Below, in pieces: positions 1 to 8,328 of a DNA stretch of 36,122 nucleotides. The position numbers and the translations under genes are program-made. The notes under the pieces were generated by a model. The model had not been told where the DNA came from. It made no database searches and saw only the letters and a program-made list of their open reading frames with translations. The stretch is from DASZGL01 sp035938875 (GTDB lineage Bacteria > Chloroflexota > Dormibacteria > Aeolococcales > Aeolococcaceae). The stretch lies in the NCBI GenBank assembly GCA_035938875.1, contig DASZGL010000044.1, positions 1-36,122 on the forward strand. Reading direction: 5' to 3'. Each line of letters starts with the position of its first letter. The first letter of the stretch is position 1.

Positions 1-144
1 GCCAACGCGCAGGCGGTCGCCGATTTTCGCGGTGGCAAGCAGGCGGCGTTCGGGCGCCTTGTCGGTCATGTCATGAGCGCGACCCGCGGTCGCGCCGACC
101 CCGCGCTGGTCAACCGCCTGCTGCGTGAGCGCCTCGCCCCCTGA
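1..144 (+). CDS. gatB: Asp/Glu-tRNA(Asn/Gln) amidotransferase subunit B, C-terminal end
   Basis: The window opens inside this gene; 47 codons and a TGA are visible. The residues HVMSATRGRADPALVNRLL are typical of the C-terminal YqeY-like tail domain of GatB, which ends in a conserved G-x-V-M-x-x-T-x-G-x-A-(D/N)-P pattern. In the GatCAB complex GatB binds tRNA and activates the mischarged Glu-tRNA(Gln) or Asp-tRNA(Asn) for amidation in the cytoplasm. The last 20 nt overlap the start of the methyltransferase gene that follows, which suggests co-translation. Nothing can be said about the N-terminal catalytic part. YqeY itself is the main alternative for such a short fragment. Confidence 0.82.
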   Translation, partial: ANAQAVADFRGGKQAAFGRLVGHVMSATRGRADPALVNRLLRERLAP

Positions 145-1435
145 CGCTGCCCCACGGCAGTCGTCACGCTTCCGCGGAGAGCGCTTGCGGGTCCGCTGCG
201 GGCCGATGGTCCATGGCGGTGGCTGCCTGAGCCGCGACGACAGCGGCGCGCCGCTGATGGTCAGCGATGCGCTCCCCGACGAGCTGGTCGACGTCGAGCT
301 GACCAGACGTCGGGGCGGGCTCTGGTGGGCTCGTACGGTCGCGGTCGTCGAAGCCTCGCCGAATCGCGTCGAGCCGCCCTGCCCCTACGTCCCCGAGTGC
401 GGAGGCTGCGATCTGCAGCACGTCGCCTACGCGCATCAGCTCGAGCTGAAGCGACAGGTCGTGGTCGACGCGCTGCACCGCCAGCATGTCGACATCCCCG
501 ACGCCGTCGGAGTCCACGGCATGGAGACGCCGTGGCGCTACCGCTGGCGCGGCGAGTTCCACGTGGTTCCCGGCGCCGCCGGTACCGCGGACGCCGCGCT
601 GGGGTTCAACCGGGCCCGCAGTCACCGGCCCATCGCCGTCGACGACTGCCTCATCCACCACCCGACGATCACCGGCGCGCTCCCGGCCCTCCGTGACGCC
701 GTTCGTCAGGGCGCGACGCCGGAGCTGACCGTGCTCCACCTCACCGCCGGGTCCGGTGGCGACGAGCTTCTCGTCAGACCCAAGCCGGCACGGGCGATGG
801 ACGCCGCGGTGATCGACTCCGCTGCCCTCGCCTTCACCGGCGCGGCGCGCTGGATGACCGACGCGACCACCCTGCACTGGCGCTCACGCAGCTTTCGGGT
901 CACCGCCGACACCTTCATCCAGGTCAACCAGGAGCAGATGGAGATCCTGTACTCGTGCATTCTTGACGACCTTGGCGATATCTCGGGGCTGCGCCTGATC
1001 GACGCTTACGCGGGTGTCGGCATGCTCGCGTGCGTGCTTGCCGAACGCGCCGCCAGCGTGGTCTGCATCGAGGCGAACCGCAATGCCGCGCGCCTCGGTG
1101 TGCTCAACAGCCGCCTCAACGGTGTCGACGAGCGGGTGGAATACCTTGCCAGGCCCGTGGAGTCGGCGCTTGCCGAGGTGGCCGCAGCCTCGCCGATCGA
1201 CGCCGTCGTGCTCGACCCGCCTCGGGCAGGGTGCAGCGGTGGCGTCACCGGGTGGCTGGCGCTGACCGGACCCGCGCGCGTCGTGTACGTCTCCTGCGAC
1301 CCGGCGACCCTCGCCCGCGACCTCCACCTGATGGTGGCGTCGGGTCCCTACGTCGTCGAACGCCTCGACCTCGTCGACATGTTTCCCCAGACCCATCACG
1401 TCGAGGTGGTTGCATCCTTGCGCCGGCGCGGCTGA
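125..1435 (+). CDS. TrmA/RumA-family 23S rRNA (uracil-C5)-methyltransferase
   Basis: A 436-aa SAM-dependent RNA m5U methyltransferase, cytoplasmic, probably acting on 23S rRNA (RlmD/RlmCD type). A TRAM-like N-terminal segment (about 15-80) is followed by four cysteines in the [4Fe-4S] arrangement of RumA: C86, C92, C95 (CPYVPECGGC) and C175. The RNA-binding motif is FIQVNQ (264-269). The SAM-binding motif DAYAGVGML lies near 293-301 and LDPPRAGC at 363-370. The catalytic nucleophile is C391 in VYVSCDPATL, and the general base is E427 in THHVEVV. The GTG start lies inside the gatB tail (20-nt overlap). Length and motifs are complete, so it should be active. Whether it modifies U1939, U747 or both cannot be told from sequence, so no symbol is given. 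Confidence 0.9.
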   Translation: MSASPPDAAPRQSSRFRGERLRVRCGPMVHGGGCLSRDDSGAPLMVSDALPDELVDVELTRRRGGLWWARTVAVVEASPNRVEPPCPYVPECGGCDLQHVAYAHQLELKRQVVVDALHRQHVDIPDAVGVHGMETPWRYRWRGEFHVVPGAAGTADAALGFNRARSHRPIAVDDCLIHHPTITGALPALRDAVRQGATPELTVLHLTAGSGGDELLVRPKPARAMDAAVIDSAALAFTGAARWMTDATTLHWRSRSFRVTADTFIQVNQEQMEILYSCILDDLGDISGLRLIDAYAGVGMLACVLAERAASVVCIEANRNAARLGVLNSRLNGVDERVEYLARPVESALAEVAAASPIDAVVLDPPRAGCSGGVTGWLALTGPARVVYVSCDPATLARDLHLMVASGPYVVERLDLVDMFPQTHHVEVVASLRRRG

Positions 1436-1476
1436 CCCCGCGTTCCGCAGCCCACAGGAACCTCGAGGCCCGGGGC

Positions 1477-1482
1477 TATCAT
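1477..1482 (+). promoter_or_regulatory. -10 element for the dehydrogenase pair
   Basis: TATCAT lies 54 nt before the GTG start of the subunit-3 gene, in the 100-nt gap after the methyltransferase. It fits the TANNNT box seen before many genes here. No -35 hexamer is evident 16-18 nt upstream. A GGAG ribosome site (1525-1528) then precedes the GTG at 1536, so this would be a leadered transcript. Confidence 0.4.
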
Positions 1483-1535
1483 GGCCCGCGTTGGAGGAGC
1501 CGCCGCGCTGCAGCCGCGCGGCCTGGAGATCCCAC

Positions 1536-2567
1536 GTGAGCGACGGACTCAGCCGCCGTGCCTTCCTGGCGGCGACCGCGGGTGTGGGCGCCGCGGCGTC
1601 GATGCCGCTGGAGCTTCTGCTTCGTGCCGCCGCCGCCGCTGCTGCGGCCAACGCGCATTTCTTCACCGCGACCGAGTACGCCACCTGCGATGCGCTCTGC
1701 AGTCGCATCCTCCCCGCTGACGGCGAACCCGGCGCCGGCGAGGCGCGCGCGGTCGACTTCGTCGACCTGTTCCTCGCCGCGTTCGAGCTGCCCGCATCGG
1801 TCGCCGACCATCCCGCGATCTGGCTTCACGGACGCTTCAGCGGCCGCAACGCCTATGGCGACAAGGCAACCGGCCGGCCGTCGTCGACGACGCCGGGTAA
1901 CGACCTGGTCGACGCGGCCAGCGGTCAGCGGCACTTCCTGCAGCTGACGCGGTTGCAGGAGAAGTCGTGGCGCGCTCAGCTCTACGGACCCTCGGCGATC
2001 ACCGACGACGCGTCGCTCCCCGCTGCGTACCGCGACGCGGTGCGCAAGGGATTGATCAAGATCCCGCCGCCGCTGCGTGACGTCTACCGCGCGGGACTTG
2101 CCGCGTATGACAAGTTCGCCACCTCGCGTCACGGCGTCGCATTCGCCCAGGCGACCGCCGCGCAGCAGGACGCCATGCTCGACGCCTCCGGTGCGTCGGC
2201 ATTCGGTTCGTCGAACACCAGCGCCGCCCCCGCCGCGGTCGTCGCCCTCTACCCGGTACTCGTCAACCACACCTTGCAGGCGTGCTTCGCCCTGCCCGAG
2301 TACGGCAGCAACCGCGGTGGCGCGATGTGGAAGGTGCTGCGCTACGACGGCGACACCCAACCGCTGGGCAACAGCATCTATGACGAGAACCTCGGCGACT
2401 CCGAGCTGGGCGCCAACCAGGGACACAACGCCGGCTTCGGCGATGCCGCGGTGTATCAGCCGCGCGGCGGCTACCGTGAGTATCGCCCGGTGAGCGCGGC
2501 GGATACCGGCGCTGCCGATCCCGCGGTGGAGAAGGCTCTCGTCGATCTCTTCGGGCTCACCCAGTGA
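1536..2567 (+). CDS. gluconate 2-dehydrogenase subunit 3-like, Tat-exported
   Basis: A 343-aa protein of the gluconate 2-dehydrogenase subunit 3 family, the small partner of membrane-bound GMC flavoprotein dehydrogenases. The N-terminus carries a twin-arginine signal, SRRAFLAAT (6-14), followed by an Ala-rich hydrophobic stretch, so it should be exported folded across the membrane. The family signature NHTLQACFALPEYGSNRGG is present, with MWKVLRYDG after it. The GTG start was chosen because GGAG (1525-1528) lies 7 nt upstream and the Tat motif falls at the right distance; the open frame continues upstream but without a signal-like sequence. Its TGA overlaps the GTG of the next gene (GTGA), so the two are translationally coupled. 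The likely job is to chaperone or co-export the flavoprotein. The substrate is unknown. Confidence 0.85.
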   Translation: MSDGLSRRAFLAATAGVGAAASMPLELLLRAAAAAAAANAHFFTATEYATCDALCSRILPADGEPGAGEARAVDFVDLFLAAFELPASVADHPAIWLHGRFSGRNAYGDKATGRPSSTTPGNDLVDAASGQRHFLQLTRLQEKSWRAQLYGPSAITDDASLPAAYRDAVRKGLIKIPPPLRDVYRAGLAAYDKFATSRHGVAFAQATAAQQDAMLDASGASAFGSSNTSAAPAAVVALYPVLVNHTLQACFALPEYGSNRGGAMWKVLRYDGDTQPLGNSIYDENLGDSELGANQGHNAGFGDAAVYQPRGGYREYRPVSAADTGAADPAVEKALVDLFGLTQ

Positions 2568-4552
2568 ATCGCCGCGCCACGGGCGCTGCTGCGGGCGTGG
2601 TCGCTGCTGGTGTCGCCGCCGGGGTTGGCGTGGCCATCGCCCGGCGCGGTTCCGGACGCAAGCGCGCCATCGTGGTCGGCAGTGGTGCGTCGGGGTCGAC
2701 AGTGGCTCGCCTACTCGCGCGCAGCGGTCAGTGGGACGTGCTCGTGCTCGAGAAGGGGCGCAATTTCCACACCGGTCTGGGCGGGGACATCAGCAAGGTC
2801 CAGGCGTTCTACCCCGACGACGAGCTGGCGTTCGAGGTGCGCACTCCGCCGATCGCCCAGGACCCCATCCTGGAGCCGCGCAGCTTCCGCGAGTCGCCCA
2901 AGTCGGGTGCGCGCAGCGTTGTCGGCGACGTCGACAACCTGCCCACCGTGGTCGGTGGCGCAACCGCGCACTACGACGCCAAGGCCCGCCGCTTTCGTGA
3001 GGTCGACTTCGTCACCAACACCCTGATGGGTGGAACCAGGGACAAGCCGGCGATCGCCGGAACGACCTACACCGACTGGCCGATGGAGTACCGCCACCTC
3101 GAACCGTTCTACGCGGTGATGGAGGAGGTGATCGGCATCCAGGGGCCGGCCTACCGCGACTCGTCAGGACGCATCGTCAACCCCAACCCCGCCGAATCAC
3201 CGCGGAGCACGCCGTTTCCCATGCCACCCGGGGTTGCCATGTACAGCAACCTTCTTCTCGGCGATGCCGTCAACCGCCTCGGCTATCACGCCGTCCCCGT
3301 GCCGACGTCGGTGAACTCGCGTCCTTATCGCGGTCGGAATGCGTGCAACGACTGCTCCTTCTGTCTCGACTTCGGCTGCCCGATCAACGCCAAGGGCGGC
3401 GGCATCTGGGTGCTCCACGACGCCATGAGCACCGGTCGCGTCGAGCTGCGCAGCGAGTGCAATGTCACCCATCTCGAAACTGACAGCAATGGCAGCAACG
3501 GCCGGCATCGGGCGACCGGGGTGAGCTACATCGACGCCGACGGCAATCGCCACACCGAGACCGCCGACCTGGTGGTGCTGGCCAACACCCCGTTCGAGGC
3601 GGTGCGCCTCTCGCTGCGCAGCGGCATCGGCAGCACCCCCGACGAGAACGACCTCACCAAGCTGCGCACGTCGGCGACGGAGCCAAGCGGTTTGCTCGGG
3701 CGCAATCTCATGCTTCATCTGCAGACCGCGGTGTACGCCGTCTTCAACCAGGAGCTGCACCCCTGGCGAGGTCGCACCAGCACCCACACCATGGACGACT
3801 TCGCCGGCAGCGGACCGGGGCGGCAGCACTTCGACGCCTCGGTCCCGCGGGGTGGCATCGTCGAGATCGGCGGCAATCAGAACCCCATCTCCGAAGCGAC
3901 GAGCATGACCGCCATCGCCCAGCGGCAGAAGCTGAAGGACCTGCTGCGCCTCTCGCCGTATCGCAAGCATCTGGCGGCTTTCACGATGCAGGGCGAGGAC
4001 ATGCCCCAGCTGACCAACTACGTCGACCTGGATCCCGAGATCGTCGACGTCTACGGCGAACCGGTGCCGCGGATCACCTACAAGAGCCACAAGTACGAGG
4101 TCGACGCCGCCGATCACTACGCCGCCAAGTTGATGGAGATCATGCACGCCGTCGGCGGTTCGGGCAGCGCCTATCCGGGCGTTCGGTCGTTGCTCGTCGG
4201 CCGCGCCGATCGCGGCCAGGTGCCGCAGGACAAGCACATCATGGGCACCCATCGCATGGCCCTGGACAGCGATCACGGACCGTGCAACCCGTACGGGCGC
4301 TACTGGGCCTTCGACAACCTGTATCACGCCGGCGGCGGGCTCTTCGTCAGCGCGCCCGGCTACAACGTCACCCACACCATCTGGGCGCTGGCGTACTGGG
4401 TCGCGGCGGGGATCCTCAGCGGCGCCGATCAGAAGCAGTCGTACACCAGCGCCGATATCGACGCCAACTGGGACGGCCTGCTCGCCTCGATCCGCAACCT
4501 CGACGGGGACACCATGGCCGCCCGGGCGCTGGCCCAACACGCATCCGCCTGA
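2564..4552 (+). CDS. GMC-family FAD-dependent sugar/alcohol dehydrogenase, large subunit
   Basis: A 662-aa GMC oxidoreductase. Residues 5-27 are a hydrophobic Ala/Gly/Val segment that may anchor it or reflect piggy-back export with the Tat partner. The FAD dinucleotide motif is VVGSGASGS (37-45), with acidic E63 ending strand 2. The C-terminal GMC signature includes GTHRM and then SAPGYNVTHTIWALAYW, which carries the active-site Asn/His region. C261, C264, C267 and C272 (CNDCSFCLDFGC) form a tight cluster reminiscent of the Fe-S site reported in FAD-glucose and fructose dehydrogenases; that assignment is inference. The start codon overlaps the stop of the subunit-3 gene. No cytochrome c subunit is encoded nearby, so the electron acceptor is unclear. 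Substrates of the family are gluconate, fructose, sorbitol and other polyols. Confidence 0.88.
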   Translation: MNRRATGAAAGVVAAGVAAGVGVAIARRGSGRKRAIVVGSGASGSTVARLLARSGQWDVLVLEKGRNFHTGLGGDISKVQAFYPDDELAFEVRTPPIAQDPILEPRSFRESPKSGARSVVGDVDNLPTVVGGATAHYDAKARRFREVDFVTNTLMGGTRDKPAIAGTTYTDWPMEYRHLEPFYAVMEEVIGIQGPAYRDSSGRIVNPNPAESPRSTPFPMPPGVAMYSNLLLGDAVNRLGYHAVPVPTSVNSRPYRGRNACNDCSFCLDFGCPINAKGGGIWVLHDAMSTGRVELRSECNVTHLETDSNGSNGRHRATGVSYIDADGNRHTETADLVVLANTPFEAVRLSLRSGIGSTPDENDLTKLRTSATEPSGLLGRNLMLHLQTAVYAVFNQELHPWRGRTSTHTMDDFAGSGPGRQHFDASVPRGGIVEIGGNQNPISEATSMTAIAQRQKLKDLLRLSPYRKHLAAFTMQGEDMPQLTNYVDLDPEIVDVYGEPVPRITYKSHKYEVDAADHYAAKLMEIMHAVGGSGSAYPGVRSLLVGRADRGQVPQDKHIMGTHRMALDSDHGPCNPYGRYWAFDNLYHAGGGLFVSAPGYNVTHTIWALAYWVAAGILSGADQKQSYTSADIDANWDGLLASIRNLDGDTMAARALAQHASA

Positions 4553-4610
4553 GACGCCTGCCCGCCGCCACCTCCCGTCCACAGGCGCCGGCGCGAGACT
4601 GTCCCCACCG

Positions 4611-4639
4611 GTGACGGCCACCCCTCCGCGTGGTACCGT
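4611..4639 (+). promoter_or_regulatory. promoter of dnaE
   Basis: GTGACG (4611-4616) and TACCGT (4634-4639) are separated by 17 nt, a reasonable housekeeping -35/-10 pair. Initiation would fall near 4646. This places the in-frame GTG at 4630 upstream of the transcript and supports the later TTG start at 4693. Confidence 0.5.
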
Positions 4640-4692
4640 ACACGTGTTCGCCGAGCAGCCATTCCGCGCGTCGTGGGAGGACTTCGAGAGCG

Positions 4693-7600
4693 TTGACCGA
4701 CCCCGCTGACCTGGCCCAGGGTGGGGAGCCGTCCGAGCCCTTCGTCCATCTGCACACCCACACCGAGTACTCACTGCTCGACGGCGCGGCCAGGATCGGC
4801 GAGCTGGTGGAAACCGCCAAACAGCTGGGCCAGCCGGCGGTGGCGATCACCGACCACGGGGTGCTCTACGGCGCGGTCGAGTTCTATGCGGCCGCACAGG
4901 CGGCGGGGATCACCCCGATCATCGGCTGCGAGGCGTACATGGCCCCCCGGTCGCGGCACGACCGCGAGGGCAAGGCCGACCGGGACCCCAGCCACCTCGT
5001 CCTTCTCGCCCGCGACGACGCCGGCTACCGCAACCTCATCGCCCTGATCAGCAAGGCACAGCTCGAGGGCTACTACTACAAGCCACGCATCGACAAGGAG
5101 CTGCTCGCCGCGCACAGCGAGGGGCTCATCTGTCTCTCCGCATGCATTGGCGGTGAGCTGCCCCAGGCGATCCTGCGCGGCGATCTCGACGAGGCCGAGT
5201 CGGTGGCACGGCAGCACATGGAGATCTTCGGCCGCGACAACTACTTCCTCGAGCTGCAGAACCACGGCATCGCCGAAGAGGTGCCCATCAGGCAGGGCCT
5301 CGTCGAGATCGCCCGCCGCACCGACCTTGCCCTGGTGTGCACCAACGACGCGCACTACGTGCGGCCGGAGGACGCAGAGGCCCACGACATCCTGCTCTGC
5401 CTGCAGACCGGGGCGCGCCGCCAGGACGAGAAGCGCTTCCGTTTCTCCGGGCCTGACTTCTTCCTCACCAGCGGTGGCGAGATGCGCGCGCGCTTTGCCG
5501 AGTACGGCGAGGCGGTCAGCAACACCTTGGAGATCGCGCAGCGGTGCAATGTGACCCTGCCACTGGGGAGGACGCTGCTGCCCCGCTACTCGCCGATCCC
5601 CGAGGGGATGGACGCCGACAGCTACCTGCTTGAGCTCTGCGAGCAGGGGCTGCACGAGCGCTACGGCGAGAGCCCGTCACAAGAGGCGCGCGAGCGCCTG
5701 GCGATGGAGCTCGGCGTCATCCGTGAGACCGGCTTTGCCGCGTACTTCCTCATCGTCTGGGACTTCATCCGCGCGGCGCGCTGTCACGACGTCAAGGTCG
5801 GCCCCGGGCGCGGCAGCGCGGCCGGGTCGCTGGTCGCCTACGTGCTGCGCATCACCAACATCTGCCCGCTGCGCTATGGGCTCATCTTCGAGCGATTTCT
5901 CAACCGCGAGCGCGTCTCCATGCCCGATATCGACATCGACTTCGATGATCGCCGCCGCGACCGGGTGATCGAGTACGTGCAGGAGAAGTACGGCCGCGAC
6001 CGCGTCGCCCAGATCATCACCTTCGGCACCATGGCAGCGCGTGCGGCGATCCGCGACGTCGGCCGTGTCCTCGATGTTCCCCTCGCCGACGTCGATCGCC
6101 TCGCCAAGCTGGTGCCGCAGACCGTCGGCATCACGCTCGAGGGAGCGCTGAAGAACAGCCGCGAGCTACGTGCCGTGTACGAGTCCGAAGAGTGGGCAAA
6201 GCAGTTGATCGACAACGCCCGCCGGCTCGAGGGGATCTGCCGCAACGCCAGCACCCACGCCGCCGGCGTGGTGATCGCCCCGGAGCCGTTGCAGAACATC
6301 GTGCCGCTGCAACGTTCGACAACCGACCGCGACGCCGTCGTCACCCAGTTCGACATGGACGGTGTGCAGAAGCTCGGCCTGCTGAAGATGGACTTCCTCG
6401 GCCTCACCAACCTGGGCGTCATCGAGGAGGCGTTGGAGAACATCCGCCAGACCACCGGCGAGGTCATCGACATCGATGCCCTGCCGCTTGACGACGCCGC
6501 CACCTACGCGCTGCTCGGCCGCGCCGACACGCTCGGCGTCTTCCAGCTCGAGGCCGTCGGCGGCAAGAAGATCCTTCTCGACATGCAACCGCAGACGCTC
6601 GATGACCTCAGCATCGCCAATGCGCTCAACCGACCCGGTCCCATCGAGGGCGGGCTCATCGACCTGTACATGAAGCGGCGGCGCGGCGAGGAACCGGTTG
6701 AGTTCCTCCTCCCCGAGATGGAGCCCATCCTGGCCAACACCCACGGCGTGATGGTCTACCAGGACCAGGTGATGCTCATCGCCTCGGCGGTGGCCGGCTT
6801 CACCCTGGGCGAGGCCGACATCCTTCGCGCCGCGATGGGCAAGAAGGACAAGGCGAAGATGGCCAAGCAGCGCGAGAAGTTTCTCGCCGGCGCCGCGGCG
6901 CGAGGGGTGGCACAGGAGAAGGCGAGCGAGCTCTTCGACCTCATCGCCTTCTTCGCCGGCTACGGTTTCAACGCCGCTCATGCGACGTGCTACGCACTCA
7001 TCTCCTACCAGACTGCGTATCTCAAGGCGAACTATCCGCTCGAGTACATGGCGGCGCTGCTCAACAGCAAGGCCGGTGACTTCGACAAGCTGAAGCAGAC
7101 CATCCACGACGCTCACGCGCGCGGGCTGGTGGTGCTGCCACCCGATGTCAATCGCAGCGGGGCGGGGTTCGTCGTCGGCGACCGGGAAAGGCGCGAGATC
7201 CTCTACGGGCTCTGTCACATCAAGAACGTCGGCGAGAAGGTCGTGGAGAGCCTGCTCGCCGCGCGGCAGGAGGGTGGTCCGTTCCAGAGCCTCCTCGACC
7301 TCTGCCTGCGCGCCGGCGGTCGCGACCTCAACCGCCGCGTCCTCGAGGCCCTGGTGCGCAGTGGCGCGTGCGACTGCCTCGGCGACCGCGGAGTCCTGCT
7401 CGCGGTCATCGACCGCGCCGTGGATCGCGCGGCGCAGATCCGCTACGAGCGCGAGATCGGACAGACGTCGCTGTTCGGCGGCGACTCCGGTGATGGCACC
7501 GAGGCGGATGTCCCGCCGGCAATGGAGCGCCTCGATGACGGCATCGTCGTCGAGACTGCCGACGACGACCGACTCCGTTGGGAGCGCGAGCTCCTCGGCA

Positions 7601-8328
7601 TGTACCTCAGCGACCATCCCCTGCGGCGCATCGAGGACACGCTGCGAACGCGCATCGACACGTCCATCGGTGACCTCGGTGCGCACCTCGACGGGCTGGT
7701 CGTCCAGCTAGGCGGCGTCATTCGCGAGGTGCGTGCCGTGGTCCCCAGGCGCAGCACCAACGGTGATCGCATGGCCTTTCTGCAGATCGAGGACATGTCC
7801 GGGAGCTGCGAGGTGGTGGTGTTCGCGCGCACCTTTGCCGAGTGCGTCGACGTGCTCCGGCCGGATGCGGTCATCGTGGTGCGCGGCCGTGTGGAAACGG
7901 CATCGTCGCGCGGCGGGGTGGTGGTCGCTCTCGCCGACGACGAGGAGCGCGCCGACGTCGAGCCGCCGAAGATCATCGCCGAGAGCGTCTTCGCCCTCGA
8001 GGATCCGCGACTGCTGAGCTGGAAGCGAAACCAGGTGCTGCACATCGGCGTGCGCGCTGAGCAGGCGAAGCTGATGCCCGCCCTGCGCGAGGCGCTGGAA
8101 CGCCATCACGGCGACGCCTTGGTCGTCCTCCACGTCGAGCAGGGTGATCGCACGGACGAGATCCTGCTTCCCGAGGAGCTCGCCGCCGACTCCGGTCCCG
8201 CGCTGGAGCGGGCGGTGGTGGCGCTTCTCGGCGACGGCGCCTATCGCGTCGAGGTGCGTCGGGAGCGCGGCGCTCCCCGAGAGCCGCGCCGTGGCACGGC
8301 GGGAGCCCCGGCACCGCGGCGCTGGTGA
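4693..8328 (+). CDS. dnaE: DNA polymerase III alpha subunit
   Basis: The replicative polymerase, 1211 aa from the chosen start. An N-terminal PHP domain begins with FVHLHTHTEYSLLDGA and keeps the HxH metal-binding pattern and the ITDHG motif. The palm carries GPGRGSAAGSLVAY and the catalytic aspartates D412 and D414 in MPDIDIDF, with the third, D567, in LLKMDFLGL. A helix-hairpin-helix region (GLCHIKNVGEKV) and a C-terminal OB fold follow. The TTG start is preferred: GGGAGG (4675-4680) lies 12 nt upstream, and the promoter at 4611-4639 would start transcription after the alternative GTG at 4630. The PHP metal ligands look intact, so proofreading by the PHP domain, known in some DnaE proteins, is possible. 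The stop codon overlaps the GTG of the HAD gene. Confidence 0.95.
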   Translation: MTDPADLAQGGEPSEPFVHLHTHTEYSLLDGAARIGELVETAKQLGQPAVAITDHGVLYGAVEFYAAAQAAGITPIIGCEAYMAPRSRHDREGKADRDPSHLVLLARDDAGYRNLIALISKAQLEGYYYKPRIDKELLAAHSEGLICLSACIGGELPQAILRGDLDEAESVARQHMEIFGRDNYFLELQNHGIAEEVPIRQGLVEIARRTDLALVCTNDAHYVRPEDAEAHDILLCLQTGARRQDEKRFRFSGPDFFLTSGGEMRARFAEYGEAVSNTLEIAQRCNVTLPLGRTLLPRYSPIPEGMDADSYLLELCEQGLHERYGESPSQEARERLAMELGVIRETGFAAYFLIVWDFIRAARCHDVKVGPGRGSAAGSLVAYVLRITNICPLRYGLIFERFLNRERVSMPDIDIDFDDRRRDRVIEYVQEKYGRDRVAQIITFGTMAARAAIRDVGRVLDVPLADVDRLAKLVPQTVGITLEGALKNSRELRAVYESEEWAKQLIDNARRLEGICRNASTHAAGVVIAPEPLQNIVPLQRSTTDRDAVVTQFDMDGVQKLGLLKMDFLGLTNLGVIEEALENIRQTTGEVIDIDALPLDDAATYALLGRADTLGVFQLEAVGGKKILLDMQPQTLDDLSIANALNRPGPIEGGLIDLYMKRRRGEEPVEFLLPEMEPILANTHGVMVYQDQVMLIASAVAGFTLGEADILRAAMGKKDKAKMAKQREKFLAGAAARGVAQEKASELFDLIAFFAGYGFNAAHATCYALISYQTAYLKANYPLEYMAALLNSKAGDFDKLKQTIHDAHARGLVVLPPDVNRSGAGFVVGDRERREILYGLCHIKNVGEKVVESLLAARQEGGPFQSLLDLCLRAGGRDLNRRVLEALVRSGACDCLGDRGVLLAVIDRAVDRAAQIRYEREIGQTSLFGGDSGDGTEADVPPAMERLDDGIVVETADDDRLRWERELLGMYLSDHPLRRIEDTLRTRIDTSIGDLGAHLDGLVVQLGGVIREVRAVVPRRSTNGDRMAFLQIEDMSGSCEVVVFARTFAECVDVLRPDAVIVVRGRVETASSRGGVVVALADDEERADVEPPKIIAESVFALEDPRLLSWKRNQVLHIGVRAEQAKLMPALREALERHHGDALVVLHVEQGDRTDEILLPEELAADSGPALERAVVALLGDGAYRVEVRRERGAPREPRRGTAGAPAPRRW

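Noticed and set aside
1457..1482. ECF-type promoter before the dehydrogenase pair (GGAACC then TATCAT)
   Set aside because: The spacing (15 nt from GGAAC to the box) differs by 4 nt from the site before the sigma gene, so it is probably chance.
4630..4692. Earlier GTG start for dnaE
   Set aside because: It lies before or within the predicted -10 (4634-4639), and the 21 extra residues do not resemble DnaE.
3197..4774. 525-codon open frame on the minus strand across the GMC gene
   Set aside because: It mirrors a well-supported GMC coding frame; long antisense frames are expected at this GC content and the translation (Arg/Ala/Val/Gly-rich) has no family motif.
6166..7686. 506-codon minus-strand open frame inside dnaE
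   Set aside because: A shadow of the dnaE frame with no recognisable domain.
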